A DNA stretch of 64,000 bases from Plasmodium vivax (GCF_000002415.2 NC_009916.1:372001-436000), one strand, 5' to 3'. Counted from the stretch's first letter, positions 20,868 to 32,815 are shown. The notes: generated from the letters alone by a model not told the origin. Made by a program: numbers and translations.

Positions 20868-23800
20868 TTAACGACCCAGGGTTGCTGCGTGGGGATTATT
20901 CAAAGACGGAACAAACTGCGGGTATTTCGGGCCTGCAAAAGGGAGGAAAAGGAAAAAGGAAAAAAATAAAATGAATGTGCTATACGGGGTGGGGCCACAA
21001 AAAAGGAGCACACACGGATGGGAGTAGAAAACAATAGGTATGACGAAAACTCCCGGAGCCACACTCTCCTTGCACGCTAAGCAAAGAGAACTGCATGCTT
21101 CGAGTGTGGAAAAAGAAAAAAAATTCACAGCGCTCCACCCATGCAAACGCACAGCAAACGATGCGGTCACTTTCGCAAAAGGGGGTTATAACTAGCGGGG
21201 GGTGCGAAAAGTGGACCCCCACGTATCGCAACGTATATTCCAACATGCATTGGAACATCTACTCCCATATGCACCCCCACACCGTGTGCTCATAATTTTT
21301 CATCCGAACGCGCTGCCTCTTTCGAGCTACTTACAAATTTTTGCTAAAAATTCTTTTAAAGACATCATCATGTGTTGGGACCGGTCCTCAATTAGGCACG
21401 CGAAGAATCTGCACAGGGGGGGAAGCAAAAAAAAAACAAAAATGTGATGAGGCAGCATCCCCCGGCGCTAATGCAGACATGCAAAACGGCCAGTTACACC
21501 ACACACATGTGGATGCAATCTACGCGCAAGCGCATCGCTCCCTCGTGCTTACTTATACTCCAGGGGGTCTCCTTGCTTGACAACTAACAGCCTCATGTAG
21601 GAAGGAGTTCGTATCTTCCTCAGGGCGTTAATTATGTTCAGGATTTGCATGCCGCTGGGGTTTCCGCTGGTGCCTGCAGGCAGGGGGGCGGTGGCAACAA
21701 TTAAGCAAATTGGAAAAATGACAAAATAGCCGCAACAAATTGTGCCGGCGCGCCTCATCCCCGTGGGCGTGCCAAATGTGAGGCCTCCCAAATTACCTAA
21801 ATGGTTCTCCGCGTATTCCGAGTTTAACTGCTCCAGGGACTGCACTCCGAAGACTGCGTAGACCCACTGCGGGTTGATGCTTCTGCGGGGGGGGGGCAGC
21901 GCGTGCGCAAAAAGAGGCGTTATAAAATACACACAGTGAGGGAGCAAAAAATGGCGGTATTGATCGGGGGTACACACAGTAGGGGAGCAAAAAAATAGGC
22001 ACACTGTTGGCGCTACAACCCACTGACGGAGCCCGCTCAACCAACGGCAACCGCGCAACTTACCGGCCAATCCACATGATGATGTTCTCCCCGTCCTCAA
22101 CGATGTAGCAGCCGTCCTGCGTCATATTCTCGCACGTCAAACTCATGGTGTCTGGAAACATCATGGCGTTATTCTCGTCGTAACTCCCGTGGTGCTTCTC
22201 CAAATTGTGCAAACAGAACATCCGGGGGTAGAAGTAGGCCTCCACGGACTCGACCGGGATGTTCTGCACCCTGGACCAGTGATAGATTCGCAGATCGGGC
22301 GGCACATCCCCACTGTCGCGAAATGCAACCGACTTGAGCATGCCTAAAATGTAGATGGACAGCAACCTAGCCGTTTCGGAAAGGAGCAACTGAGAGGATA
22401 GCACCTGTGAGCAAAGGGTCTGAATTAAGTTCCTTCCATCTGCAATTTTGCCTTTCTTGCAAATGTCAATAGCTTGATGGGAAAGTAAAGACACAACCAC
22501 CTGCGGGTTAATCGAATCTGTAATAGTCTTGATATTCTGCGTAACAGGCAAGGCATACGTATGTAGCCTTATTCTCCTTTCCCCATTCGAATTTGTATAT
22601 AGCAAAGCAGACTGCACATAGACCACCGAATCCTGTACGACGTTTTCTTCCAAATCTACAATGATGCTAAAATTTTGACTGGAGTGACAATTGGGTAGGG
22701 CTAATAAATCTACTCCCCTAAATTGGAAGTTCCCATACCAGTTGGTGATTTTCCATCCTCTGCTTATCCTTATACGCATGACTGATTCCCATGCAGTTTC
22801 TGTGGTCAAGGCGAATAGGAGCTCCTCCCTCAGCTTGTCGCTATACTGGTGTACGTTAAACTGGGGGTAGTAATAAAGGGACCCTCCTGAGTTCTTTACT
22901 AACGGGTAGATGGTTGCTAAATCTAGGTTATACAAAGGGCAGGCAAATAAATCAACGGCTATCTGATACTGCGTAATGCTTTGAGCCAATTCTGTGTACA
23001 AATTATTAAACGGAGTTAACATCTCTATTTCTTTTACCTTCGAATCCACCACGTTATTGTTGGAACTACCTGAACTGTAAATATTTTTGTAGCTGCTGCT
23101 CTTCTCCTTTGTCTCCCTATTAACACTAACTGTCAAATCGCCAATATTCGGTGGAGAGGAGAGGAAAAATACAAGTTTCCCCCCCACTTTTTTTAACACC
23201 ATAATGGCTGCTTTTAACGCATTGCCTGCACAACAATCGGTCATCTTGTTGTTCCTCCACATGGTTGGTAAATTGTCTAACAAAACGTCAATCACATTTT
23301 GACACTCATGCACATTTACCAGAATGTCCTCCGGCAAGGGGATGAAGATGTCCTGTATGTCTGGCACCACCATCATTTGCGTTTGCTTCAAATTAGAGTT
23401 CAGGTTGTAAAAGTGCACCGTAGAATCGAACGTCATGATTCCTATTAGCGTTCTCGAGTCGAACGGTTTTTTGCCACTCACATCGCCACCGCTACCGTCA
23501 TTGCCGCTTGCGGGGCTATTCTTCGGGAGCAACTTCTTAATTGTGCTGCACACCACATCGAGTAGACCCGAGTTAACCGCCGTCACCGTCACATCGATGA
23601 GGAACAAATAAACGGGGGGCTGGGGAGGTCTTATCATGTAATCACTTGGCGCTATGAATTCCACACTGCCTGTGCATAATTCTGGCCTCTGGAAAAGGTC
23701 CTTCCTTTTTCCTTTCTCATCCAGAGGAGTAAAATAAAACTGAGGAGTGTCATTCACATGGTAACACATGTTGCAGTTCCACTTCTTCCCTCCTGCTTCG

Positions 23801-24525
23801 AATCTCACAAAGGGGTTAATATACGTCCTGCATTTTTTACATCTTACAACTGTGGAGTTTCCAAAATTGACAGACGCTAACTCTGGGTACCCATCTGGAA
23901 TGGGGGCTAATGGTTGTATTATAAACCCTAACGGTACATACGCCTTCTGCTTTAGAGTCGTATTGGCTGGCATGTAACTTACCGAGCTTTTAACAAAATG
24001 GGAAAAGGCATTAAATTGTAAAAATTCCTGGTACGAATCGTTGATTATCGGTTGGACGCTATTTACATGGCCACCTCCTGTGCTGTCATACCCTAGTACA
24101 TTCCCTCCTGGCTTTAACGCGTTGTTATTGTTCATTACCGGCACGAACTGACTTGCCACCCCCCTGTACTGGGCCTGATTATTTAAATACGCATTAGGGT
24201 TGCTTCCATCTCCGTACATATTATCACTTAGAGGTGGACCGCCCATATTGCCCTTATTCATTCCGTACATTCCTGGTTGCATGGCTTGCGGTGGGTGGTA
24301 GTAATTTGGGGGGTAGGCCCCTTCGTTCCCCTTCATGTTTCCACCACCGCTGTTTGCCATGTCTGCATTTCCACCGCTGTTATTGTTGTAAAAGAAGGGG
24401 CTATTCATGGGCTTGTTTACGTTGCCCGGGTTGTTGCCGTAATTCCCTGCATTGCCACCGCCACTGTTGTTGTTGCTGTTGCTGTTGTAGTTGTTTCCCC
24501 CTCGGTTATAGTCATACGGCTGCAT
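20868..24525 (-). CDS. SEC24A: COPII coat protein Sec24a
   Basis: Sec24 is the cargo-binding subunit of the inner COPII coat and works with Sec23 at ER exit sites. The CDS is complement(join(20868..20932,21335..21408,21553..21673,21797..21882,22064..24525)), 935 residues, all phases agreeing. Residues 1-170 are Asn/Gly/Pro-rich and disordered. A zinc finger follows (C229-x2-C232 ... C251-x2-C254, in RCKKCRTYINPF and WNCNMCYHVND). The trunk (vWA-like) domain begins near VYLFLIDVTVTAVNSG; the beta-sandwich and helical domain follow. The gelsolin-like domain spans the exon 1/2 joint (DGCYIVEDGENIIMWIGR, then SINPQWVYAVFGVQSLEQLN). The C-terminal exons give RTPSYMRLLVVKQGDPLEYK, FFACLIEDRSQHMMMSLKEF and CPKYPQFVPSLNN, matching the Sec24 end. 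Plasmodium has two Sec24 paralogues; the a form is chosen from its neighbours (PRMT5, ADF2) and length, so the letter is less sure than the family. Confidence 0.9.
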
Positions 24526-24596
24526 TTTATCTTCAAACGGTGGTGCAAAAGGGGGGGAAAGGGGAAGTAATTCGCGTCCTTTGCAATTCTGTGTGA

Positions 24597-24697
24597 CTTA
24601 CAATTCGGTATGCCTCACAACTCCGTTCGCCTCACAATTCGGTATGCCTCACAACTCCGTTCGCCTCACAATTCGGTATGCCTTACAACTTTCGCGC
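24597..24697. repeat. 34-bp tandem repeat upstream of Sec24a
   Basis: There are about three copies of a 34-bp unit beginning CTCACAATTCGGTATGCC. The unit is itself built from two related 17-bp halves. It starts 72 bp before the Sec24a ATG (minus strand), so it lies in its 5' UTR or promoter. Confidence 0.85.
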
Positions 24698-27643
24698 GGA
24701 CGAGGGAAAGTCACACGGAGCACGCGTCTTCATGCGCAAAATGGGGGCAGGTGCAAACGGGGAAGGCCCACCAGGGTCGGCGCTTGCACGTGTATGCTTC
24801 CAACCAGCGCGAGAGTCAAAATGGCATGTGCACTTGGTTCGCTGCGTAGTTGCAATAACCAGCACAAATGGAGTGCATTCTCCCCAGTTGTACGCCCCGC
24901 GCGGTGGTACACTTTGCAAATATGTGTTCTTCTCTCTCTTTTCCGAGGCCGTTATGCCTTCGCAAGTGCCCACCTGCGTGTGGGGATTTGTGCTTAGTTA
25001 GGTAATTGCTTTTTCCCCTAACTGGTGCGGTGGTTATTGTGCTGTAGTGTTTTATGTATATGCTGCTTTTCCTGTTTTTCCTGTTTTTCTTGTTTTTCCT
25101 GCTTTTCCTTTTTTTTTTTTTTTTTTTTCTCTTCCCTTATGGCAATTCCTTTCTCGCCTTCATCAAAGCGTTTTCGCGCGCTCTGCTTAATGTATGATAT
25201 ATAAATATGCGCATTTAATTTTTACGAATATGCAAAAAAAAAAAAAAAAAAAATCAGCACTGCGTACCTTAGCGCCATGGGCCAATTGCAATACGCCCGT
25301 GCCGATTACATGCATGGCATATTGCGAATATGCGTATGCGCTTAAACACGTGCGCGCTTGGCGCAGGCGAAAAAGGCGAAGCTGCGCACTTGCCAGACGT
25401 AGCGCCACCACACTCCCTCTTGGTACATGGGTGTACACGCGGGCAAGTGACGCAAATCTCGCTCAACTCGGTTGGCGGAGGGGGCAGGCGCTCCTCTTCC
25501 GCCAAGTGGATAAACGCAGCCAGGCAACCAAACCAGCACAGTGTATCACCGCACGTCACCTCAACGCGCGAGGATGGACCGCTACTGCCTCGGCATGTGC
25601 ACATAATATGCGCAACGTATACGCTACATAGTACACGCTACATAATATATACTGCATTTACACATTGTACACTTCACTTGGGGAGCGCAAAAACATGTTC
25701 GCAATCCCCGCAGCAGTTTTTTGGCCGCCTTTTTGCGCTGCACTTGGGGCATCACATATACCGCATGGCACAGGCATATAAACAGATTATATTATTTTGC
25801 GCACGTATGTGGGCGTCAAGATGGTCGCACTCCCTTCGCGGGGGGAAAGAGTGGCCAGGAAAAAACAAAAAGATCATTCTGCGTTACTACGCCTTTTGTG
25901 TTCAAATATGTGCGCGTACATTTGCTTTTGCAAGAAACTTCATTGTATATATAAAGTGGACTTCACCCCAACCCATGTGCGTATACACGTTTGGGCAGGC
26001 TGTACGCGTTATACGTATATCCATGTGCACATTTTTGCGTTATGGCCTTCGCCGCATGGTGGGGACTTCGTTCCGCGCAGTTTAACGCAGTTTTGCGGAA
26101 TTTCTCGCAGCTTTCCGCAGTTTTACGCAGTTTCGCTTAGCTCCCCTGCTTCGCGCTGGCCCGCGGAATGGTCCGCTTTTCCCGCACCCGCTCTCGGAAG
26201 GTGGCGGTAAATGTACGCAGTATGTATACAAACTTAACAGCGCAAGCGCAAACGCATTTTCCATTTGCCATTTCCCATTTACAACTTTTAGCCTCACACG
26301 TGTGACATTGCTTTAATGCGTCAAAGTTTCGTTCGTTCCATTTGTTTATGCAAATTGTTTTGACACATTTGACATATTTTAACTTATTTGTTCCTTTTTT
26401 TTCCTTTTATTTTCCTTTTTTTTCGCCCCCCTCAATCACTTCCCCATTTGCGCTGTCGCAAAATTATACCCGCGCGGCGAATCAAGCGGTTCATGCACAC
26501 TCACGGGGGAAAAAAAAAAAAAAAGATTAAAATGGCCGTGCAACAGTTTAACCGCGAAATGTGTGGCGAGTACGTCCACTGGAAAGCGTCAAATGGGTAC
26601 AATGTGGCCTTGTAAAAGGAAAGGACAATCGCGTTTACCATTGGTGCGCATGTAGTTCCCACGAAATGTCAAAGGAGATTTCTCACTTTTATTTGCGCAT
26701 ATGTCACGCCGTTCCGCACCAGTCGAACCACTCCAGGTACGCTTCTAATGCTTCTTAAAAACGGCTCCATGCTTATTCAGCGTAGACAACGTACTTCATG
26801 TAAAACCACCCCCTTCACGAATTAAACAGAGGTGCCAATTTTGCCGGAAAGTAAAATAATTCGTTTCTATAACTGCAAATGGAGTTCGTTTCCCTGGAGG
26901 GGAAAATTCGGCAGAGAGGCAAAAGCGAAATGGGTATAAGAAAGAAGAAAAGATAAGGCACCAAAAAAAATACCCCCTATAAGATCCCTCGCACGCGCCA
27001 TTTGCAATGCGCCAGGTGACCCATCGGAATGGGCCTTCTAAATGTGCTGGCGTATGTGCAGCGGAAGAAGGGGTTGCAAGGTGTTCCTGCAAAAGCGCGC
27101 ATACTCCCAGGGTAAACGCCACGACATTCACACGTCTCTCCATTGCCATCATCTCACCGTATGTCGCCCCCGTTAGCAGCCGCACTAGGGAACGCAACCT
27201 TTTACGTGATAGTCCCGCTGCATGCCGCAGAAGACGGTGACAGAGCCATTCCTAAATTTGTGTTGCAAACACAAAAAAAAAAAAAAAAAAAAAAAGCTAT
27301 CTCGTTAGGGGAGATACGTAACAATCTCACGTGACGCCTCATTTTGTCCTGTTTGTGGGAGTCCCAATTTGAACCTCGCATTTTTACCCCTTCGGGTTTC
27401 TGTCAACTGCACGCAGTCCGCTATGCCTGCCTACAAAGAGGGACTATTCCCTCCAATTTATTTTTCCTAGTCTCACAATGTAATGCCATCCGTACAGTTG
27501 CTCATTTTTTAAAAGAAAAAAAAAAATTCCATTACGGTGGTACTAATTCGAATTACGACAAATCGGAACTACATTTGTGACTGCGCAGGGGGGAGCCCCC
27601 AAATTGCCATCAAAACTTCTTACCTCTTTTTAAGGCTATTTGG

Positions 27644-27764
27644 GGTGGGTATCACCTTATTGGGAGCCCGGTGAAGGAGGCCTAGCTGGCACAAAGTGTG
27701 CCCCCTGAAAGTAGGCTTAACATGTTTGCTACATGGCCGACTTAGGTAGATACTTATACCCACC
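27644..27764. ncRNA. Candidate structured RNA (four-way junction)
   Basis: The stretch folds on paper as a closing 9-bp stem (GGTGGGTAT 27644-27652 with ATACCCACC 27756-27764) around three side hairpins. These are CACC/GGTG (27653-27656/27670-27673), GCCTA/TAGGC (27680-27684/27712-27716) enclosing GGCACA/TGTGCC (27688-27693/27697-27702), and CATGT/ACATG (27721-27725/27731-27735). It is unusually free of homopolymers and poor in coding signal. I do not recognise a tRNA, snRNA, SRP or RNase P signature, and the strand is undecided because the stems are symmetric. It may instead be a promoter or UTR element. Confidence 0.3.
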
Positions 27765-28021
27765 TGCAACTGGGTCAGAACATAACAACGTCGGATTGAC
27801 CCCCAATTTGTGAGCACTTCTCCCATGCGTGGTTAGGGCACTCGCAGGGTTAAGTAAAAAAAAAAAATAAATAAAAATAAAAATAAAATACCCATATATG
27901 TGCCTATCCACGTATGCTTTGCATCCTTCAGAGCAACTGCACAACTTTTCCCTCCCCGTTGTTGCTTTAAAGCTTCGTTTAAGGCTAATCGGAATGGGGC
28001 ATTCAAGGCGGACCCCACTTC

Positions 28022-28060
28022 GCACGGAGTGCTGAAGTAACCGTTTTACCAACGCGGTTA
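28022..28060. other. Two adjacent hairpins upstream of PRMT5
   Basis: GCAC-GGA-GTGC (28022-28032) is followed by TAACCG (28038-28043) pairing with CGGTTA (28055-28060) across an 11-base loop. They lie about 380 bp before the PRMT5 start and could be part of the same non-coding transcript as the block at 27.7 kb, or of the PRMT5 leader. Confidence 0.3.
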
Positions 28061-28387
28061 TATCATATTCCCAATTTGTGAAAGAGAATATTTCCAGCAG
28101 GCACATATCTATGCAGCTAAGAAGAAATGCCTTACGTCGAAGTTGCTTTTCGCTAAGATGTACATGTGGAGAGGGACCCCATGCGAGCGTCGCCTTTTCC
28201 GATTATTGCCAAACAGGAGAAAGTTACTCGTAGAGAAGTTCGAGCAATAAATATACCGCACGTACGACCGAACCGCGGCACGCCTACATAATTGCATCGC
28301 CACGACAGCCGCAGGTGAAGAGGACGGAATATACATAACGACTTTACGGAGTGGCCGGGCGAACAAAATAACGCTAAGCATACCGCT

Positions 28388-28448
28388 GAACAGACCGCTG
28401 AACAGACCGCCGAACACACCGCTGAACGTGCCGCTGAAAATGCCGCTG
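28388..28448 (+). repeat. 12-bp repeat at the PRMT5 start
   Basis: There are five imperfect copies of a 12-bp unit close to CCGCTGAACAGA. The array runs into the first codons of PRMT5 (the ATG lies inside the last copy), so length change here would alter the leader and possibly the start. Confidence 0.7.
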
Positions 28449-30509
28449 AAGAACAAGTACGGGGTTTTAAAAATTGGGATAGAGTACGACTACGGCGCGG
28501 GGGATGACCACGAGGTAGACGAGTTGGCTCCGGATTTCCTCGTAACCAAGCTGTTCAGGGGGAGCCAGGCACAAGGAAAATCGCTGAGCGATTCGAACGG
28601 CGCCTCTAACGGCGCTTCCAACCTGGCTGCTTTGCCACGCGCAGGCCCGAACGCGTATAAGGTGGACCCCCTTTTTGGTCACAAATTTGAGGACAACGAC
28701 ATCTGGAAGCAACACATCTACGGGTTCACCTCTGAGTGGATCGACCCGGATAATGAGAGCGAGCAAGTCAGCTCATATTCTCTCGACGCGCTGAACAAAG
28801 AAATGCAGTGGGCCAGCTACATATCCCTATCGCACCTAATTGTGAACCCCCCATCTTATAGGCAGTGTGACAATTACGCTAGATGCATAAATGCGAATGT
28901 TCACAACTACAATGGGGTGTCTATCATTGTGAAAGTGCCTCTCGCAATACGGGTGGAAGGGGAAGCGGATACGGATAGCCCCCCTGAAGGAATTTCATCT
29001 CCCCCCCTGAGTACCCCTGGAGAAGGGGAACCCTCCTACCAAACTTTAAATGGCTGGAATTTATGGGCAAATTTTACCCCCTACTGCAACCACAATTTTT
29101 CCAACCTGAGTGTAGGCATCGAATTGGTGAACATTCAAAATGTAGACATTTATAGCATCAATTTGGACGTGTGGAAATCTGAGCCAGTGAAATTAATCCT
29201 CATACCGTTGGACGTATTTGCCATTGATTCCAAGACGGGTTACCCTTATCTGCCCAAGAAGTTAAAAGACCTGTTAGTCCACTTTTTTAGAAAAAATATA
29301 GAAATTGTCCTAACAGGAAGGGGCAAAAATGAGTACCCCCTGCTAAATGGAGTGAAGAAGGAGGGAAGATACAATAGTGGTGCCCATCACTCCGATGCAC
29401 ACCACCTCAAGTGCTGCATTTATTACCTAAAAAGGCTCTTCATGTCCATCGAAAATTTCGATAGGGACACCCTTTTTGATAGCGCCTATTGGGACTACTT
29501 GCAGATACCTTTGCAACCCCTGAAGGATAATTTACCCTCCCAAACGTACGAGATTTTCGAAAAAGACAGAACTAAATATGAGCAGTATGAACTAGCCATT
29601 AGTAAGTACCTCTCCGTGGAACTACAAAAAGGGGGAGATAACAATGGGAAGGGAAGAAACAGAGACTTCATCATCTTCGTGGTAGGCGCAGGAAGAGGAC
29701 CACTAGTCGACTGTACCCTGCAAGCTCTGGAAAAAAATAAAATCTCCAAGTTTCAAATTTACGCAATAGAAAAAAATGATAGTGCCATTTTAGTGTTACA
29801 AAATAGGGTTACCAACCCTAAGTGGAAACAAGTGCACGTAATACATAGCGATATGAGGTATCTCCAAATGGGGAAAAAGGCAGACCTAATCGTAAGTGAA
29901 TTGCTAGGCTCCTTTGGAGACAACGAATTATTTCCAGAATGCTTAGATGGAATACAGAAGTATCTTCAAGAGGATGGGGTGAGCATACCGCAAAATTGTA
30001 TCTCCTACATGGAGCCCATTTCTTGCGCACAAATTTACCACAAAATAGGGCAAAATAATTTCACAGGGTATAATGAAATATTTTACATTGTCAATATGTA
30101 CTCCTACTGCAAAATTTCGGATGATGAACCGGCAGAGTGTTTCTCTTTTCAAGTCCCCAACAGGCAAGTCCAAAAGGATAACTCGCACAATAATCGCTAC
30201 AAGCGTTTGAACTTTACCATTAATATGAACGCATATCTGCATGGCTTTTTGTGCTACTTTAAAAGCCAGCTGTATGAGGATGTCTTCTTGTCCATCGAGC
30301 CTAATACACATACGAAGAATTTACACAGCTGGTACCCTCTGTATATCCCCATAAATAAAATTATGCTTCTGAAACAAGGCCAGACCTTGTCTGTAAGTAT
30401 CTGGCGCCTGACGGATAACCACAAAATTTGGTACGAATGGTGTGTTAACGAGCCGCAGCCAACCTGCATTCACAACTACAATGCGAGGCACTTTTCGATC
30501 GGCCGATGA
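28440..30509 (+). CDS. PRMT5: Protein arginine N-methyltransferase 5
   Basis: PRMT5 is the type II enzyme that makes monomethyl- and symmetric dimethyl-arginine on histones and Sm-type proteins, using S-adenosylmethionine. The model is intronless, 689 residues (human PRMT5 has 637). The N-terminal half is the TIM-barrel-like part. The linker has TYEIFEKDRTKYEQYELAI, matching the human segment that holds the catalytic Phe. Then come motif I VVGAGRGPLVDCTLQAL, motif II YAIEKND, HSDMRYL and the double-Glu loop SELLGSFGDNELFPECLDG. The C-terminal beta-barrel ends NARHFSIGR, like other PRMT5s. All key residues are present. The ATG at 28440 is the first in frame, but the frame is open without ATG for some 200 bp upstream through a short repeat, so an extra upstream exon is possible. 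Confidence 0.93.
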   Translation: MPLKNKYGVLKIGIEYDYGAGDDHEVDELAPDFLVTKLFRGSQAQGKSLSDSNGASNGASNLAALPRAGPNAYKVDPLFGHKFEDNDIWKQHIYGFTSEWIDPDNESEQVSSYSLDALNKEMQWASYISLSHLIVNPPSYRQCDNYARCINANVHNYNGVSIIVKVPLAIRVEGEADTDSPPEGISSPPLSTPGEGEPSYQTLNGWNLWANFTPYCNHNFSNLSVGIELVNIQNVDIYSINLDVWKSEPVKLILIPLDVFAIDSKTGYPYLPKKLKDLLVHFFRKNIEIVLTGRGKNEYPLLNGVKKEGRYNSGAHHSDAHHLKCCIYYLKRLFMSIENFDRDTLFDSAYWDYLQIPLQPLKDNLPSQTYEIFEKDRTKYEQYELAISKYLSVELQKGGDNNGKGRNRDFIIFVVGAGRGPLVDCTLQALEKNKISKFQIYAIEKNDSAILVLQNRVTNPKWKQVHVIHSDMRYLQMGKKADLIVSELLGSFGDNELFPECLDGIQKYLQEDGVSIPQNCISYMEPISCAQIYHKIGQNNFTGYNEIFYIVNMYSYCKISDDEPAECFSFQVPNRQVQKDNSHNNRYKRLNFTINMNAYLHGFLCYFKSQLYEDVFLSIEPNTHTKNLHSWYPLYIPINKIMLLKQGQTLSVSIWRLTDNHKIWYEWCVNEPQPTCIHNYNARHFSIGR

Positions 30510-31897
30510 GGGGAGAAGTGATGCCCTTTTGGGCACCATTCCGTGGAGGCAGCTACCACGGGGAAAACCCCCTAAGCTTCCGCTCTTTATACCGTATTTT
30601 ACCGGTCCCTAATTTGCGTTTCTCCCCCAAAGGAGTGCCACATGAACAGGCGCATCAATATGCGTGTCAATAGGCGCATGCCCCTTACTAATTAGCCCGT
30701 CACGCTGATCAGATTGAGGGGGATTTTCTTTTTTTTTGTTACATTGCGGGGAAAACCTAAGCACATGCAAGAGGTTCCCAACAAGCAATTTGGATAGCCC
30801 CTTTTGGGGCAGCACCTGCACGACGCCCTCTTCACATGTTACGAATTTACCCGTGCCATGGGGATCAGCCTCAAAATGGCAAGTAGTAAACCCCAGCAGA
30901 ACGATTTTGCGTATGTACAGGGCAAGCGGTGCACACACATGTACTTCTTATTGCACCACATCCTAAGCGTTGGCTGTACCTTTCCCCTCCCCCAATTTCT
31001 TCCCCTTTGATGTGATGCTCCCTTCTATTTTTGCCCTCCACCTTTTCAAGCGTTTGTCCCTCACGTGTGCCAGCACGCAGGTGTTCATTTGTGAATATAT
31101 ATTCCCTCCTCGCACGTAAACGCGAACACTCTTGTGTTAACCCAAAACAAAAACATGTAACGGCAAGAGGCCCTGGAGGGGTATCCCCTTCATATTTCTT
31201 CGCGCCTATCACATATGGCTTTCGTTCGGAGCATGTCCGCCATTCCCTTTTGCGTTTTTCCAACGCGTGAGGGGCCCATACTGCCAGTTAGGCGGGCATG
31301 ACGATATAGGTAGCCACCGTTTAGGAGATCAAAATGGCGAAGCGGCAAAATAGCTGGGTCGCAAAACGAATGAGCGTTTCCCCCTGCCGACCAAACATCC
31401 CTGCCACGCCGCAGAAAAGGGAGGGTCATAAGAATGCAGAACAGACCACCCATTTGTCGAGCCCTCGGCAAAAAAACTTCGCCGTAGGTTTTAAAAGATG
31501 GTCGCAGAAATATGTGCTATTTAGAGAAGGAAAACCTACTGGATGTACTAAACCTTTCCAGCCATAACAAAACAAATGGATGCGACCTTCCCTCATTTGT
31601 TCGCTCCAACATGTATCGTCATAACATACATTTTGCTCAATCTCTCTCTTTTTTTTATTTTTTTATTTTTTATTTTTTAGTTCAACTTTCGAACAGTTAA
31701 TTAATGCGGCTAAATATATGCCCAATCGGCAAAGTTGACTTTCCTTTAATAGTTTTCACTTAGATTTGCCATGTGATTGGGCGGAAGGAATTTCGCATCC
31801 ATTTTGGCCATTTCGGTTTTGCTTATATTTTATTTTTGCGTTTGCTTTTGCGTTCCAGCGCGCTTGGCACTCTCTGTGCCTTTCTAATGACGCCTTT

Positions 31898-31976
31898 CTA
31901 TTTCTACTTCTGTTTCTACTTCCGTTTATACTTCCGCTTATACTTCCACTTATACTTCCGCTTATCCTTCCGTTTC
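31898..31976. repeat. 12-bp tandem repeat
   Basis: About six imperfect copies of a 12-bp unit close to TTATACTTCCGC. On the opposite strand the frame reads as repeated Ser-Ile-Ser-Gly and Asn/Arg, which explains the spurious long open frame at 31756-32295. Confidence 0.75.
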
Positions 31977-32752
31977 TATTTGCTAGCCTTCTCGCTTCTA
32001 ATTTCCTCCCTCCTGGCTTCCCCTTCCGCGCGCCCATTTCTTCTATTACGTACCTCCTTATTACACATGCGCGGCAAAGGGAACAAATCCCGCGGGCAAT
32101 TTTACATGCGAACAAAATGTTAGAGGCGGGGCGGGCGCCGTATGCCAGCTGGCAAAAAAAAAAAAGGAACCGTGACGATGCTGCGAAGTGAAGCGAACAC
32201 GTCAAAAGGAACACCGCGAAATGCAGGATAAAAAAGGATTTCGATGCCCCTCGTTGGGCATACCTTTCTCCTCCGCATTTACATTTACCAACCAATTTAT
32301 TAACATAACGAAGCGTCGTTCGGTTAAATGGTATACCTTTTTGTTTGCAAAAAAATTTACCTTGTCAGGGGGTGGGGGTGGGCCTGTATATATGAAAAGC
32401 GGGGTAGGTTAGGCATGCACTAAAATATACAAATGTGTATATATAATACAATATATATATATTTGTATACATGCACCTAACGTATGCCGACCTATACGCA
32501 CGTATGCGTGAACCTAAACGGGTAGTGAGCAGGCCCTATGGGCTAAAAACGCGTACGCCGTATACAATTATTGCGTACAGGCATATTCACTCGTATGCGC
32601 ATGTATGCAATGCATGCGGCGTATGCATACGGAAGGTATACATTTTTTGTACGTGCCGCAATATCAACAGGGCAAAAAAAAAAAAAAAAATACAATTTTT
32701 TTTTTATTTTGTGTTTACCACTTTTTTGTAGAGAATGGAATATATTCTTCTT

Positions 32753-32815
32753 CTTTTCTATTGCTTCTTTTGCTTCTTTTGCTTCTTTTGCTTCTTTTGC
32801 TTCTTTTGCTTCTTT
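32753..32815. repeat. 10-bp tandem repeat
   Basis: About six copies of GCTTCTTTTG-type units in a T-rich tract. Confidence 0.8.

Larger units (their letters stand above)
24526..28439. promoter_or_regulatory. Long divergent intergenic region, Sec24a / PRMT5
   Basis: These 3.9 kb separate two head-to-head genes and must hold both promoters. Features include the 34-bp repeat beside the Sec24a start, poly(T)/poly(A) tracts at 25109-25128, 25234-25252, 26512-26524, 27271-27295 and 27857-27868, repeated 'cgcagttt' motifs at 26075-26140 and hairpin-rich blocks at 27644-27764 and 28022-28060. I found no multi-exon coding model that closes. The possible short frame at 26532-26615 (ATGGCCGTG start) ends after 27 codons. 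Confidence 0.5.

Noticed and set aside
26532..26758. Small plus-strand gene starting MAVQQFNREMC
   Set aside because: The frame ends after 27 codons, and the only splice that extends it needs an intron of about 40 bp, too short for Plasmodium.
27644..27764. Selenocysteine or other tRNA
   Set aside because: The cloverleaf-like pairing is 121 nt long, lacks a T-loop GTTCRA motif and has no B box.
27620..27826. Minus-strand frame of 68 codons over the hairpin block, ending at a GTAAGA donor
   Set aside because: No acceptor with a matching downstream exon was found, and the hairpins explain the lack of homopolymers better.
30609..30938. Minus-strand frame of 109 codons after PRMT5
   Set aside because: It starts with GTG and lies in the probable PRMT5 3' UTR. 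The opposite strand is equally open, so base composition explains it.
31756..32295. Minus-strand frame of 179 codons with Ser-Ile-Ser-Gly repeats
   Set aside because: Its repeat part is the 12-bp minisatellite, no splice signals support it, and the rest has no recognisable protein character.
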